Assembly (NCBI GenBank): GCA_937916395.1
Contig: CALFTN010000004.1
Span: 1-11,610, forward strand
DNA: 11,610 nucleotides
Direction of reading: 5' to 3'
Source: an uncultured Clostridia bacterium
GTDB taxonomy: Bacteria > Bacillota > Clostridia > Oscillospirales > Acutalibacteraceae
In this document: in pieces, positions 1 through 7,269 of the stretch
Layout of the letters: the number at the start of each line of letters is the position of its first letter
Position numbering within the stretch: the stretch's first letter is position 1
Notes under the pieces: generated by a model
What the model was told of the DNA's origin: nothing
Seen by the model: only the letters and a program-made list of their open reading frames with translations
Databases searched by the model: none
Position numbers and translations under genes: made by a program

Positions 1-13
1 CGAGTGCTTGCAT

Positions 14-42
14 ATAATATCAAATTAATTACCTTTTGTCAA
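14..42 (-). promoter_or_regulatory. Strong leftward promoter for a gene beyond the left edge
   Basis: On the - strand a perfect -35 TTGACA (37-42) is separated by exactly 17 bases from TATTAT (14-19), five of six matches to the -10 consensus. The start would fall near position 7, so the transcript leaves the window. Just upstream of the -35 (about 43-80) lie A/T tracts like an UP element, including TTTTCAAA/TTTGAAAA (49-56 and 61-68). The combination suggests a highly expressed sigma-A gene or stable RNA; the product is not visible. The rest of 81-226 contains no gene I can support. Confidence 0.6.
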
Positions 43-226
43 CACTTTTTTTCAAATTTTTTTGAAAATTTTTAAATTATTTTTTTGGAGTGAAAAATTC
101 ACAACATCTAGTGCAAAATACTCTACAAACCACAATTTTCTTGTTCATAACTTTGAAGAAAACGTGTATAAAACTGAAAATGCGAAAAATACTATAAAAA
201 ACTATAAATAAAGAGATGTGATTATT

Positions 227-937
227 ATGAAACAAAATCGATTTAAAACACCATTTTTTAAATTTTGCGCATTCGTTCTTGCTTTGACTTGCACAATATC
301 AACTTATACATTATATATAGACAGGCAAGAAAAAGAAAATGCAATAGCTACACTTTCAAAAATAGGTTCTCGTGGTGAAGAAGTAAGACGAATTCAAACC
401 AAGCTTAAGCAATTAGGATTTTACAATGGTAGTGTTGATGGAATTTATGGCTCCGCAACTCAAAGAGCTGTAAAACGATTTCAGTCTTCTGTTGGAATAA
501 CCGCCGATGGAATAGCTGGTAGCAAAACACTCTTATATTTAGGTCTGGACTCATCTTCTGGTGGTGGCTCTTATGGGTCTTATAGTTCTTCTGATATGTG
601 GCTACTTGCAAAAGTAATTGAGGCAGAGGCTCGTGGCGAAAGCTACACTGGTCAGGTTGCCGTAGGTGCTGTTGTGTTAAACAGAGTCGAGTCCGCTTCA
701 TTCCCTGATACAATTTCTGGTGTTGTTTACCAAGCTGGTGCTTTTTCTGCCGTTACTGACAGCAATTGGTCTGTTTCCCCAAGTGCAACCTCAAAAAAAG
801 CTGCACAGGATGCAATCAACGGATGGGACCCAAGCTATGGTTGCTTATACTATTATAATCCTGCAAAGACATCTAACAGATGGATAAGAACAAGACCTGT
901 TGTGACAACTATTGGGTCACACGTCTTCTGTAAATAA
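227..937 (+). CDS. sleB: SleB-like spore cortex-lytic enzyme (PG-binding + hydrolase)
   Basis: A 236-residue cell-wall hydrolase, probably exported to the spore envelope, where SleB enzymes cut muramic-lactam-containing cortex peptidoglycan during germination. Residues about 10-30 form an uncleaved anchor or signal segment. Residues 46-106 are a peptidoglycan-binding type 1 domain (SRGEEVRRIQTKL, then GFYNGSVDGIYGSATQRAV). A Gly/Ser linker (109-122) leads to a SleB/Hydrolase_2 catalytic domain (126-236) with the family signature EAEARGESYTGQVAVGAVVLNR; E134 is the likely catalytic Glu. ATG 227 is chosen over the in-frame GTG at 218 because the weak AAGAGA ribosome site (211-216) fits only the ATG. 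It is shorter than Bacillus SleB (about 300 residues) and no ypeB partner is adjacent. A forespore sigma-G promoter was not convincingly found. It could be a vegetative SleB-family hydrolase; the domain assignment is firm, the sporulation role is inferred. Confidence 0.85.
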   Translation: MKQNRFKTPFFKFCAFVLALTCTISTYTLYIDRQEKENAIATLSKIGSRGEEVRRIQTKLKQLGFYNGSVDGIYGSATQRAVKRFQSSVGITADGIAGSKTLLYLGLDSSSGGGSYGSYSSSDMWLLAKVIEAEARGESYTGQVAVGAVVLNRVESASFPDTISGVVYQAGAFSAVTDSNWSVSPSATSKKAAQDAINGWDPSYGCLYYYNPAKTSNRWIRTRPVVTTIGSHVFCK

Positions 938-945
938 TCCCAAGT

Positions 946-974
946 AAAAATGCAGATTGTATTCTGCATTTTTT
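946..974 (+). terminator. Rho-independent terminator after sleB
   Basis: An 11-bp perfect stem, AAAAATGCAGA (946-956) with TCTGCATTTTT (963-973), has a 6-base loop and runs into a T tract. It starts 9 bases after the sleB stop codon. The A-rich left side could let it work weakly in reverse. Confidence 0.85.
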
Positions 975-1026
975 CACATGTATATAATAGTATAGAAAAA
1001 AGGTTGTCGAAAAATTAACAAAACAC

Positions 1027-1055
1027 TTGTAAATTTTTCCACTTTATAGTATGAT
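1027..1055 (+). promoter_or_regulatory. Probable sigma-A promoter of the oad operon
   Basis: TTGTAA (1027-1032) lies 17 bases before TATGAT (1050-1055), four and five matches to consensus respectively. Initiation near 1062 would give a leader of about 85 bases before oadA. The leader holds GTGAATT (1063-1069) and AATTCAC (1091-1097), a 7-bp inverted repeat with a long loop that might be an operator but is weak. No recognised riboswitch is visible. Confidence 0.5.
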
Positions 1056-1147
1056 ATAGTGGGTGAATTTGGAAGTGATTTTTTATTTTGAATTCACAAT
1101 AACAGTTTAATTTTTATTTTTATATATTGTGCAAAGGAGAAATGACC

Positions 1148-2530
1148 ATGCAAAAGGTACAATTCACAGAAACTGTCCTTCGTGATGCTAACCAGTCACT
1201 TATTGCAACAAGAATGAAATTCTCTGAATTTCAACCTGTTCTTGAAACGCTTGACAAAGCTGGTTACTATTCACTTGAATGTTGGGGCGGTGCAACTTTT
1301 GACTCATGCCTTCGTTACCTTAATGAAGACCCATGGGAAAGACTCAGAAAGATTAAAAAGGCTTGTCCTAACACAAAGCTTCAGATGCTCTTAAGAGGTC
1401 AAAATCTTTTAGGCTATCATCACTATCCGGATGATGTAGTTCGTATGTTCGTAAAAAAGAGTGTTGAAAACGGTATTGATATTATCCGTATTTTTGACGC
1501 ACTTAACGACGTAAAAAATATTGAAGTTGCTGTTGATGAAACAATCAAAAATGGCGCTATTGCTTCTGGTGCTATCTGTTACACCATAAGCCCTATTCAT
1601 ACTCTTGAATCTTATGTTGAGCTTGCAAAGAATATGAAAAGCATTGGTTGCCAGACAATTGCAATTAAAGACATGGCTGGTATTTTGAGCCCTGCAGAAG
1701 CTTACAAGCTTGTTTCTGCACTCAAAGATGCAGTGGATTTACCACTCGTTCTTCACACCCACAGCACAACAGGTCTTGGATTTATGACTCTTTTGAAAGC
1801 TGTAGAGGCTGGTTGTGATGTTGTAGACACAGCAATTTCTTCAATGTCAGGTGGTACTTCTCAACCTGCAACAGAAACCCTTCAGTATACACTTGAAGAA
1901 TTAGGCTATGAAACAGGCCTTAACGGTGAAGTTCTTAAAGAAATTGGTGATTTCTTCAAACCAATAAGAGCTGAATATTTAAAAAGTGGTCAGCTTAACC
2001 CAACAGTTCTTGCAACTGATACAAAAGCTCTTAACTATCAGGTTCCTGGTGGTATGCTTTCTAACCTTGTTGCTCAGCTTACTGCACAAGGCAAAATGGA
2101 CAAGTTCGATGAAGTTCTTCTTGAAACTCCACGTGTACGTGAAGATTTAGGTTATCCACCACTTGTTACTCCTATGAGTCAGATGGTTGGTGTTCAGGCT
2201 ACAGCAAACGTTCTTGCTGGCGAAAGATACAAAAATGTTTCTAAAGAAGTTAAATCTTACCTTATGGGTGAATATGGCAAAGCACCCGGCGAAGTTAATG
2301 AAAATGTTCGTAACCAGATTCTTGGTGATGCAAAGCCAATCGAGGGTAGATATGCTGATACACTCGAACCAGAATTCGAAAAAGCAAAAGCTGAAATTGG
2401 AGACAAAGCTAAATCTGATGAAGATGTACTTTCATATATCGCATTCCCTGCACAAGCAGAAAAATTCTTTGATTACAGAGAAGAAATGAAAGATAAAACT
2501 TACACTTATGAATTTAAGTCTGTTGAATAA
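1148..2530 (+). CDS. oadA: Oxaloacetate decarboxylase alpha subunit, carboxyltransferase only
   Basis: A 460-residue biotin-dependent carboxyltransferase that moves the carboxylate of oxaloacetate to biotin, giving pyruvate. The HMGL-like TIM barrel begins FTETVLRDANQSL, with R12-D13 at the metal site. It continues with IAIKDMAG (K174, the lysine carbamylated in pyruvate carboxylase relatives) and LHTHSTTG (metal ligands H203 and H205). The C-terminal part (about 290-450) is the conserved PYC/OADA region. The protein stops before the biotinyl domain that Klebsiella OadA carries; that domain is encoded separately two genes downstream. ATG 1148 is chosen over TTG 1127 and ATG 1142 because AAAGGAG (1133-1139) sits 8 bases before it. 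Pyruvate carboxylase subunit B is the main alternative, but the adjoining oadG-like and oadB genes favour a Na+-pumping decarboxylase. Confidence 0.93.
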   Translation: MQKVQFTETVLRDANQSLIATRMKFSEFQPVLETLDKAGYYSLECWGGATFDSCLRYLNEDPWERLRKIKKACPNTKLQMLLRGQNLLGYHHYPDDVVRMFVKKSVENGIDIIRIFDALNDVKNIEVAVDETIKNGAIASGAICYTISPIHTLESYVELAKNMKSIGCQTIAIKDMAGILSPAEAYKLVSALKDAVDLPLVLHTHSTTGLGFMTLLKAVEAGCDVVDTAISSMSGGTSQPATETLQYTLEELGYETGLNGEVLKEIGDFFKPIRAEYLKSGQLNPTVLATDTKALNYQVPGGMLSNLVAQLTAQGKMDKFDEVLLETPRVREDLGYPPLVTPMSQMVGVQATANVLAGERYKNVSKEVKSYLMGEYGKAPGEVNENVRNQILGDAKPIEGRYADTLEPEFEKAKAEIGDKAKSDEDVLSYIAFPAQAEKFFDYREEMKDKTYTYEFKSVE

Positions 2531-2542
2531 GGGGGATTTTAA

Positions 2543-3028
2543 ATGACTAATCTTCTTTTATCAACAACTATGGGACTTTCAGATGTTTTAAGCATTTCGG
2601 GATTTGGTTTTGGTATAGTTCTTGTAGTTCTTGCATTTCTTGCAATATTTGTTTTAGTTCTTTCTTCATTCTTTAAAAAGAACAAAAAAGGAAAGGATGA
2701 AACACCCGAAAAACAAGAAACTGTTGCAGAAGTTATTCAGGAAACAACTGTTGTTACAGAAACAAAACCGCAAGAGTCCATTTACACCGGCTACGTTACT
2801 CTTGAAGGTCTTAGCGAACAAGATGCGGCAGTAGTTATGGCAATCACTTCTCACAAGACAGGCATTCCACTTGAAAAACTCGGCTTTTGTTCTATAAAAC
2901 TTAAAAGCCCCGAACTTATTAACATAACTGAACAAGATGCGGTGGCTGTTATGGCTATTACGTCACATAAAACAGGTATTCCGCTCGAAAATCTTTACTT
3001 TAAATCTATTAAATTATTGGAGGATTGA
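2543..3028 (+). CDS. oadG: OadG-like gamma subunit with duplicated C-terminal motif
   Basis: A 161-residue membrane anchor of the decarboxylase complex. Residues about 20-43 form one hydrophobic membrane segment, followed by a Lys-rich stretch (KKNKKGK) that should be cytoplasmic and an acidic/Gln/Thr linker. Then come two copies of a 29-residue motif, 92-120 and 130-158, with 24 of 29 positions identical; both contain VMAITSHKTGIPLE and end in SIKL. In my knowledge of the OadG family, the C-terminus usually has one helix of this type (an Ala/Ile run ending in RSIK), so this looks like an internal duplication of that element. AAGGGGG precedes ATG 2543, and the gene starts 12 bases after oadA. 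The family call rests on topology and position between oadA and the carrier more than on strict sequence conservation, as gamma subunits diverge widely. Confidence 0.8.
   Translation: MTNLLLSTTMGLSDVLSISGFGFGIVLVVLAFLAIFVLVLSSFFKKNKKGKDETPEKQETVAEVIQETTVVTETKPQESIYTGYVTLEGLSEQDAAVVMAITSHKTGIPLEKLGFCSIKLKSPELINITEQDAVAVMAITSHKTGIPLENLYFKSIKLLED
2816..3016 (+). repeat. Diverged internal duplication inside the oadG-like gene
   Basis: Copies at 2816-2902 and 2930-3016 encode 29-residue motifs that are 24/29 identical, at a period of 38 codons. Many codons in the shared VMAITSHKTGIPLE segment differ only at synonymous sites (ATC/ATT, ACT/ACG, TCT/TCA, CAC/CAT, GGC/GGT, CCA/CCG), so the duplication is not recent and both copies appear selected for protein sequence. 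Confidence 0.9.
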
Positions 3029-3033
3029 CTCTC

Positions 3034-3447
3034 ATGAAATATGTTGTAACTTTAAATGGTAAAAATTATGAAGTTGACGTAACTGAAACAGATGCTATTG
3101 TTACAGGTATTACAGAAATTCCTGTTATGGTAGCTGCAGCTCCGGCTGTTGCTGCACCAGTAGCAGCTCCTGCAGAAGCTCCAAAAGCAGAAGAAGCTCC
3201 AGCAGCACCAAGTGCACCCGCTGCTCCAACAACAAGTGGTACTCAGGTTAAGGCTCCAATGCCAGGTAGCATTCTTGCAGTTAAAGCAAGTGTTGGTCAG
3301 GCAGTTAAAGCCGGTGACGTTATTATTGTTCTTGAAGCTATGAAAATGGAAAATGATATTGTTGCTCCTTGCGACGGTACAGTTAAAGAAATCCTTGTAA
3401 CAAAAGGTTCAACAGTAAATACTGATGATATTCTTGCAATTATCTGA
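3034..3447 (+). CDS. Biotin carboxyl carrier protein of the decarboxylase
   Basis: A 137-residue carrier that shuttles carboxybiotin between OadA and OadB. Residues 1-30 form a short N-terminal strand region (MKYVVTLNGKNYEVDV), about 33-66 a flexible Ala/Pro-rich linker, and 70-137 a biotinyl/lipoyl domain with the EAMKMEN signature; K104 should be biotinylated by BirA. The linker and domain match the C-terminus of fused OadA proteins and the GcdC/MmdC carriers of other Na+-pumping decarboxylases. ATG 3034 is chosen because GGAGG (3019-3023) lies 10 bases before it, inside the end of oadG; the upstream in-frame TTG at 3025 overlaps the oadG stop and has no spacing. It could serve another biotin enzyme as well, since no other partner is in view. 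Confidence 0.93.
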   Translation: MKYVVTLNGKNYEVDVTETDAIVTGITEIPVMVAAAPAVAAPVAAPAEAPKAEEAPAAPSAPAAPTTSGTQVKAPMPGSILAVKASVGQAVKAGDVIIVLEAMKMENDIVAPCDGTVKEILVTKGSTVNTDDILAII

Positions 3448-3465
3448 TAAGAAAGGATGATTGAT

Positions 3466-4656
3466 ATGGATTTCTCATCTGTTCTTTTAAATCTCTGGGA
3501 ACAGTCGGGAATTTATTTATTAGAGTGGCAGAACCTTGTTATGATTGGCGTTGCTCTTGTTTTCCTTGTTCTTGCAATTAAATTCAAATTTGAACCATTA
3601 CTTCTCGTTCCGATTGCATTTGGTATTCTTCTTGCTAACCTTCCTGGTGCTAATATGATGTTAGACACAACTGGTGGCGAGTTGGGTAGTTTCGGTCAGA
3701 TAGCGGTTGAAGGTGCCCATTGGTATGATTCCGGTGTTTTAAGAATTCTTTATGTAGGTGTAAAAACCGGTATTTTCCCTTGTCTTATCTTTATGGGCGT
3801 TGGTGCTATGACAGACTTTGGCCCACTTCTTTCAAACCCTGTAAGCCTTCTTTTAGGTGCGGCAGCACAATTAGGTGTTTACTGTGCTTTTATTATTGCT
3901 ATTTTAAGTGGTCAATTCACACCACAAGAAGCGGCATCTATTGCTATAATTGGTGGTGCAGACGGTCCTACTGCAATTTTCCTTGCAAGTAAACTTGCTT
4001 CTCACTTGTTAGCACCAATTGCATTAGCGGCTTATTCATATATGGCACTTATTCCGATTATTCAACCGCCGATTATGAAACTTTTAACAACAGAAAAAGA
4101 ACGTAAGGTCGAAATGAAACAATTAAGAACTGTTTCTAAAACAGAAAAAATTGTGTTCCCTGTTGCAGTTCTTATAGTTTGTGCGGCTCTTCTTCCATCA
4201 GTAGTACCACTTTTAGGTATGCTTATGTTAGGTAACCTTTTAAAAGAATGTGCCGTTACTGACAGACTTTCTGATACAGCTCAAAATGCACTTATGAACA
4301 TCGTTACAATTTTACTTGGTGTTACTGTTGGTGCTACTGCTAATGGTCAGGATTTCCTTAAACTTAAAACTTTACTTATTGTAGGTCTTGGTTTTGTAGC
4401 ATTCTGCTTCTCTACTGCAGGTGGTGTTATCTTTGGTAAAATACTTTACATAATCACTAAAGGTAAAATCAATCCACTTATTGGGGCGGCTGGCGTTTCA
4501 GCGGTTCCAATGGCAGCACGTGTTGCACAGAATGAAGGTAGAAAATACAACCCTACAAACTTCTTACTTATGCACGCTATGGGTCCTAACGTTGCAGGTG
4601 TTATAGGTTCAGCTGTTGCGGCAGGTTTCTTACTTGCTTTGTTCGGAAGTAATTAA
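3466..4656 (+). CDS. oadB: Oxaloacetate decarboxylase beta subunit, Na+ pump
   Basis: A 396-residue integral membrane protein that decarboxylates carboxybiotin and couples this to Na+ export. It has many hydrophobic helices (for example 22-38, 46-60, 130-149, 230-256, 303-330). The first signature is IIGGADGPTAIF (161-172), carrying D166. The second is KINPLIGAAGVSAVPMAAR (334-352), carrying N336, G340, S345 and R352. As I recall the Klebsiella mutational work, the key residues there are D203, Y229, N373, G377, S382 and R389; all six occur here at a constant offset of 37 (Y192 for Y229). This strongly supports a working pump. ATG 3466 is preferred over ATG 3457 because AAAGG (3452-3456) abuts the earlier ATG but is 9 bases before the later one. 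It is the last gene of the operon, 18 bases after the carrier stop. Confidence 0.95.
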   Translation: MDFSSVLLNLWEQSGIYLLEWQNLVMIGVALVFLVLAIKFKFEPLLLVPIAFGILLANLPGANMMLDTTGGELGSFGQIAVEGAHWYDSGVLRILYVGVKTGIFPCLIFMGVGAMTDFGPLLSNPVSLLLGAAAQLGVYCAFIIAILSGQFTPQEAASIAIIGGADGPTAIFLASKLASHLLAPIALAAYSYMALIPIIQPPIMKLLTTEKERKVEMKQLRTVSKTEKIVFPVAVLIVCAALLPSVVPLLGMLMLGNLLKECAVTDRLSDTAQNALMNIVTILLGVTVGATANGQDFLKLKTLLIVGLGFVAFCFSTAGGVIFGKILYIITKGKINPLIGAAGVSAVPMAARVAQNEGRKYNPTNFLLMHAMGPNVAGVIGSAVAAGFLLALFGSN

Positions 4657-4670
4657 AGTATAAATTAAAA

Positions 4671-4701
4671 ATGCTATGGTAGTTTACCATAGCATTTTTT
4701 T
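4671..4701. terminator. Shared terminator between convergent operons
   Basis: A perfect 11-bp stem, ATGCTATGGTA (4671-4681) and TACCATAGCAT (4685-4695), with a 3-base loop. It is followed on the + strand by six T (4696-4701) and on the - strand by TTTT then AATTTA. It is a good terminator for oadB, and because it begins just past the stop codon of the - strand dehydrogenase gene it probably works bidirectionally. Confidence 0.9.
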
Positions 4702-5770
4702 ATTTATTAAATTCACCCTGCATATCAATTGAAGCAAAATCTTTTAATGGGAATTTTACAGGCAATCCTGTTTTCTGACTTTTATATATTGCAAGAATAA
4801 TTTCTATAACGCGTTTGCCAACATATAAATCTACATAAGGCTTTCTGTTATTTTCTATTGAGTCAATAAAATCTGCATAAAGACTTGTGTGACCATTACC
4901 ATAAACATTTTTGGCTTTTTCATCAACTTCAATCGTTTCATCATCCTCAGGAAGATTATCAGAAAAACGCCAGGTATCAACCTTATTGGCATTTAATCCC
5001 CCAAGTCTCACAGTACCATTTTCACCGAAAATAGTGAGTGTCTGTTCAAAATCCTCAAAGCAGTTTACTGTACCTTCAATGGTGGCAATCGCACCATTTT
5101 TGAAACGAACAACTCCAACACCTATATCTTCACCCTCAATACAATCGTGAAAAGCATTGTTTGTCATTCCGTAAACTTCTTCTACCTCTTCACCAAGCAT
5201 CCATGAAAGCAAATCCACTCCATGAATACATTGATTCATTAAAGTTCCGCCATCACTCGCCCATTTACCACGCCAATTTTCAGCCCTGTAATAATCATCG
5301 CCCCTGTGCCAACGAATATTTATAGAGCCATGTGAGATTTTACCGAATCGGTTAGTTGTTATTGCATTATGTAAATGTTGAACAGCAATATTGAATCTGT
5401 TCTGATGCGAAACACACGCAGTTACATTATTTCTCTCTGTCGCTTCTATTACTCTGTCTGCATCACTTAACGACATAGCAATCGGCTTTTCAACTATAAA
5501 ATTTATTTTATTTTCGGCACAGTGAATTGCGATTTCTGCATGAAGACCACTATCTGTTGCTATTGCCACAAAATCAGGCTTTACTGCTTTTAGCATTTCT
5601 TTATAATCTGTAAAAATTGGTGTATCACTACTTAAAGAAAATTCTGTTACCAATTTTTCTGCCTTTTGTGGAATTAAATCACACAGCGCAACGATTTCCA
5701 AATTATTTAATGTTGCAGCCTTAATATGATTTTTAGAAACTCTTCCACAACCTATAAGTGCATATCTCAT
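4700..5770 (-). CDS. Gfo/Idh/MocA-family NAD(P)-dependent sugar dehydrogenase
   Basis: A 356-residue cytosolic oxidoreductase. The N-terminal Rossmann fold opens with ALIGCGRVSKNH (4-15). EKP at 94-96 holds the family lysine K95, followed by SHQNRFN (121-127). The C-terminal substrate domain contains DGGTLMNQCIHGVDLL (173-188), with H183 and D186 in the usual catalytic region. That motif, with the preceding WRGKW, resembles the WbpB/WlbA branch that oxidises UDP-N-acetylglucosaminuronate to the 3-keto sugar for surface polysaccharides. This fits its place as last gene of a capsule-type operon, but no partner aminotransferase or acetyltransferase is present, so the substrate is inferred. The start has AAGGGGATAG just upstream, lying in the end of the phosphatase gene, with 6 bases between the genes, suggesting translational coupling. 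Confidence 0.85.
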   Translation of the reverse strand: MRYALIGCGRVSKNHIKAATLNNLEIVALCDLIPQKAEKLVTEFSLSSDTPIFTDYKEMLKAVKPDFVAIATDSGLHAEIAIHCAENKINFIVEKPIAMSLSDADRVIEATERNNVTACVSHQNRFNIAVQHLHNAITTNRFGKISHGSINIRWHRGDDYYRAENWRGKWASDGGTLMNQCIHGVDLLSWMLGEEVEEVYGMTNNAFHDCIEGEDIGVGVVRFKNGAIATIEGTVNCFEDFEQTLTIFGENGTVRLGGLNANKVDTWRFSDNLPEDDETIEVDEKAKNVYGNGHTSLYADFIDSIENNRKPYVDLYVGKRVIEIILAIYKSQKTGLPVKFPLKDFASIDMQGEFNK

Positions 5771-5776
5771 TAATTT

Positions 5777-6487
5777 CTATCCCCTTGGTGAATAGGTTTG
5801 TTCATAATGTAAAAACCTATCCATAATTTCCTCATCAGCTTTTCGTTCAATTTTTTGTATTGCCGGACCTAAATTCGGTTTTCTGTTAGTCACATTGTGT
5901 GTATCCGAACCAAGAAAATCTATTGCATAGTTATTGATAAGCTTTATTGCTTTTCGTGATGAAAATGCACCTAATATATATTCGGCATTCATTTGCATAA
6001 GAATACCTTCTTTTTTAAAGTCATAAATCCAATCAAGATTTTTTTGATATGAAAAATATCTTTCTATATGAGCAAGAACAGGAATTACATCTAATTTTTC
6101 ATTTAATGATAGAACTTCTTTAATGACCTTGTCTGACCATTTTTCAAAAGGCATTTCGACAAGAAGAAGCTCCGTGCCTTGTAGAGTAAGTTTCTTTAAG
6201 TCTTCTACCCCACTCATTCCACGAAAGTATTTAACCTCTGCACCACAGAAAATTTGGGGAAGACCCTCTTCATTTTTAATTCTTTCACGAAGCATTTGTT
6301 CAGCAGTATTTCTGCGAATTAAAAATTCTTCTGGTGACTCACCACTAAGCGAAGCATAAAAATGCGGTGTCGCAGCAACTTTGTCAATACCTTGACCTGC
6401 CATTAATTTTAAAATTTGAAGAGATTCTTCTACATTTTTGCTGCCATCATCCATACCAGGTAAAATATGTGAATGGAAATCTATCAT
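5777..6487 (-). CDS. cpsB: CpsB/CapC-type PHP phosphotyrosine phosphatase
   Basis: A 236-residue metal-dependent phosphatase that removes phosphate from the tyrosine cluster of the cognate autokinase. The polymerase/histidinol-phosphatase (PHP) motifs are complete: HSHILPGMDDGS (H5, H7, D13/D14), ATPHF (H42), GAEVKYF (E84), LAHIERY (H140) and GSDTHN (D195, H197). Length matches family members such as pneumococcal CpsB and Bacillus YwqE (about 240-255). ATG 6487 follows AGAGGG at a good distance. It is separated from the kinase gene by 68 bases holding a perfect hairpin, whereas the other junctions in this operon are 3 and 6 bases. That suggests its level is set separately from the kinase. Confidence 0.93.
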   Translation of the reverse strand: MIDFHSHILPGMDDGSKNVEESLQILKLMAGQGIDKVAATPHFYASLSGESPEEFLIRRNTAEQMLRERIKNEEGLPQIFCGAEVKYFRGMSGVEDLKKLTLQGTELLLVEMPFEKWSDKVIKEVLSLNEKLDVIPVLAHIERYFSYQKNLDWIYDFKKEGILMQMNAEYILGAFSSRKAIKLINNYAIDFLGSDTHNVTNRKPNLGPAIQKIERKADEEIMDRFLHYEQTYSPRG

Positions 6488-6515
6488 AATAATTCCCTCT
6501 TTTATTTATTATTTT

Positions 6516-6540
6516 AGGTGACGAGGAAGCCTCGTCACCT
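6516..6540. promoter_or_regulatory. Perfect intercistronic hairpin between kinase and phosphatase genes
   Basis: AGGTGACGAGG (6516-6526) and CCTCGTCACCT (6530-6540) form a perfect 11-bp, GC-rich stem with a 3-base loop; T6515/A6541 can add a pair. Reading with the operon (- strand), the hairpin starts 15 bases after the cpsD-like stop and is followed by AAAATAATAAA, so it lacks the T tract of an intrinsic terminator in either direction. It may protect the 3' end of the upstream mRNA, mark a processing site or give partial termination. The role is inferred. Confidence 0.7.
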
Positions 6541-6555
6541 ATATCTTGCAAGAAA

Positions 6556-7266
6556 TTACCTGCCGTATTTATTATATTTAGAATAATATTTTTTACCGTA
6601 ATTACTCTTTTTAGCACCCTCAGCGCTGTTATAAACAAAACCAAGAATTTTTACGTTAGCAAATTCGAGCTGACGGATTGCATCACTGAGTTCTGCTGTT
6701 GTAGCCTTACCACCACGAACAACGAACACAATACCACTAAGATAGTTTGAAACAACAAGTGCATCAGAAACTATTGTTACTGGTGGTAAGTCTATTATAA
6801 TGTAATCATAGTGAGCAGAAAGACCATTTAAAAGCTTTTCCATACGAGCTGAACCTAAAAGCTCTGTTGGGTTTGGTGGAGTATTGCCAGCAGGCATTAC
6901 ATCAAAGCCTTTATCCTGAAGTCTATAAATTGCTTTTTCAACATCGTTCATTCCTACAAGAAGGTTTGAAAGACCAGGTGCCACTTTAAAACCTAATTTT
7001 TTATGAATTGTCGGCAAACGCATATCTGAGTCGATAAGCAAAACCCTTTTTCCTGCTTCTGCCATTGCCATAGCAGTATTTGTAGCTGTCAAGCTTTTAC
7101 CTTCAGATGGAATAGTACTTGTAACACCTATAACGTGACAGTTAGCGTGATCTGTAAAAGAAAAGAAAAGGTTAGTTCTTAAAAGGTTGTAAGCTTCTTT
7201 TGCTGCAAAGCTGATTCCGTTAGCTGTTGCTTCATTTTTTGTATAGTAAGATCTTCTTTTAGCCAT
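6556..7266 (-). CDS. cpsD: CpsD/CapB-type tyrosine autokinase (BY-kinase)
   Basis: A 236-residue cytoplasmic P-loop tyrosine kinase that autophosphorylates and controls polysaccharide chain length and export with its membrane adaptor. It has Walker A TSTIPSEGKSLT (49-60, K57), Walker A' VLLIDSDMR (75-83) and Walker B YIIIDLPP (155-162), the BY-kinase set. The C-terminal tail SNYGKKYYSKYNKYGR carries five tyrosines (Y223, Y227, Y228, Y231, Y234) in its last 14 residues, the expected autophosphorylation cluster. It starts 3 bases after the adaptor stop, with GAGAGGG upstream, so the two are probably coupled. It lacks membrane helices, as in Firmicutes, where adaptor and kinase are separate chains. 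A MinD/ParA ATPase is excluded by the Tyr tail and neighbours. Confidence 0.93.
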   Translation of the reverse strand: MAKRRSYYTKNEATANGISFAAKEAYNLLRTNLFFSFTDHANCHVIGVTSTIPSEGKSLTATNTAMAMAEAGKRVLLIDSDMRLPTIHKKLGFKVAPGLSNLLVGMNDVEKAIYRLQDKGFDVMPAGNTPPNPTELLGSARMEKLLNGLSAHYDYIIIDLPPVTIVSDALVVSNYLSGIVFVVRGGKATTAELSDAIRQLEFANVKILGFVYNSAEGAKKSNYGKKYYSKYNKYGR

Positions 7267-7269
7267 TTC

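Noticed and set aside
100..217. Sigma-G type promoter upstream of sleB
   Set aside because: No pair of elements matched the forespore consensus with correct spacing; several TATAAA-like strings in AT-rich DNA are not specific.
1063..1097. GTGAATT/AATTCAC inverted repeat in the oad leader as an operator or riboswitch stem
   Set aside because: Only 7 bp with a 21-base AT-rich loop; such pairs are common in AT-rich DNA. Mentioned in the promoter entry only.
4911..5150. Antisense open frame within the dehydrogenase gene
   Set aside because: It is a shadow of the real gene's codon bias, with Ser/Pro-rich low-complexity content and no ribosome site.
6123..6359. Antisense open frame within the phosphatase gene
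   Set aside because: It is fully contained in a gene with all PHP catalytic motifs intact and has no recognisable domain.
6447..6644. Open frame of 65 codons on the - strand across the cpsD-cpsB gap
   Set aside because: It overlaps the ends of two well-supported genes in another frame and runs through the hairpin; it has no family features.
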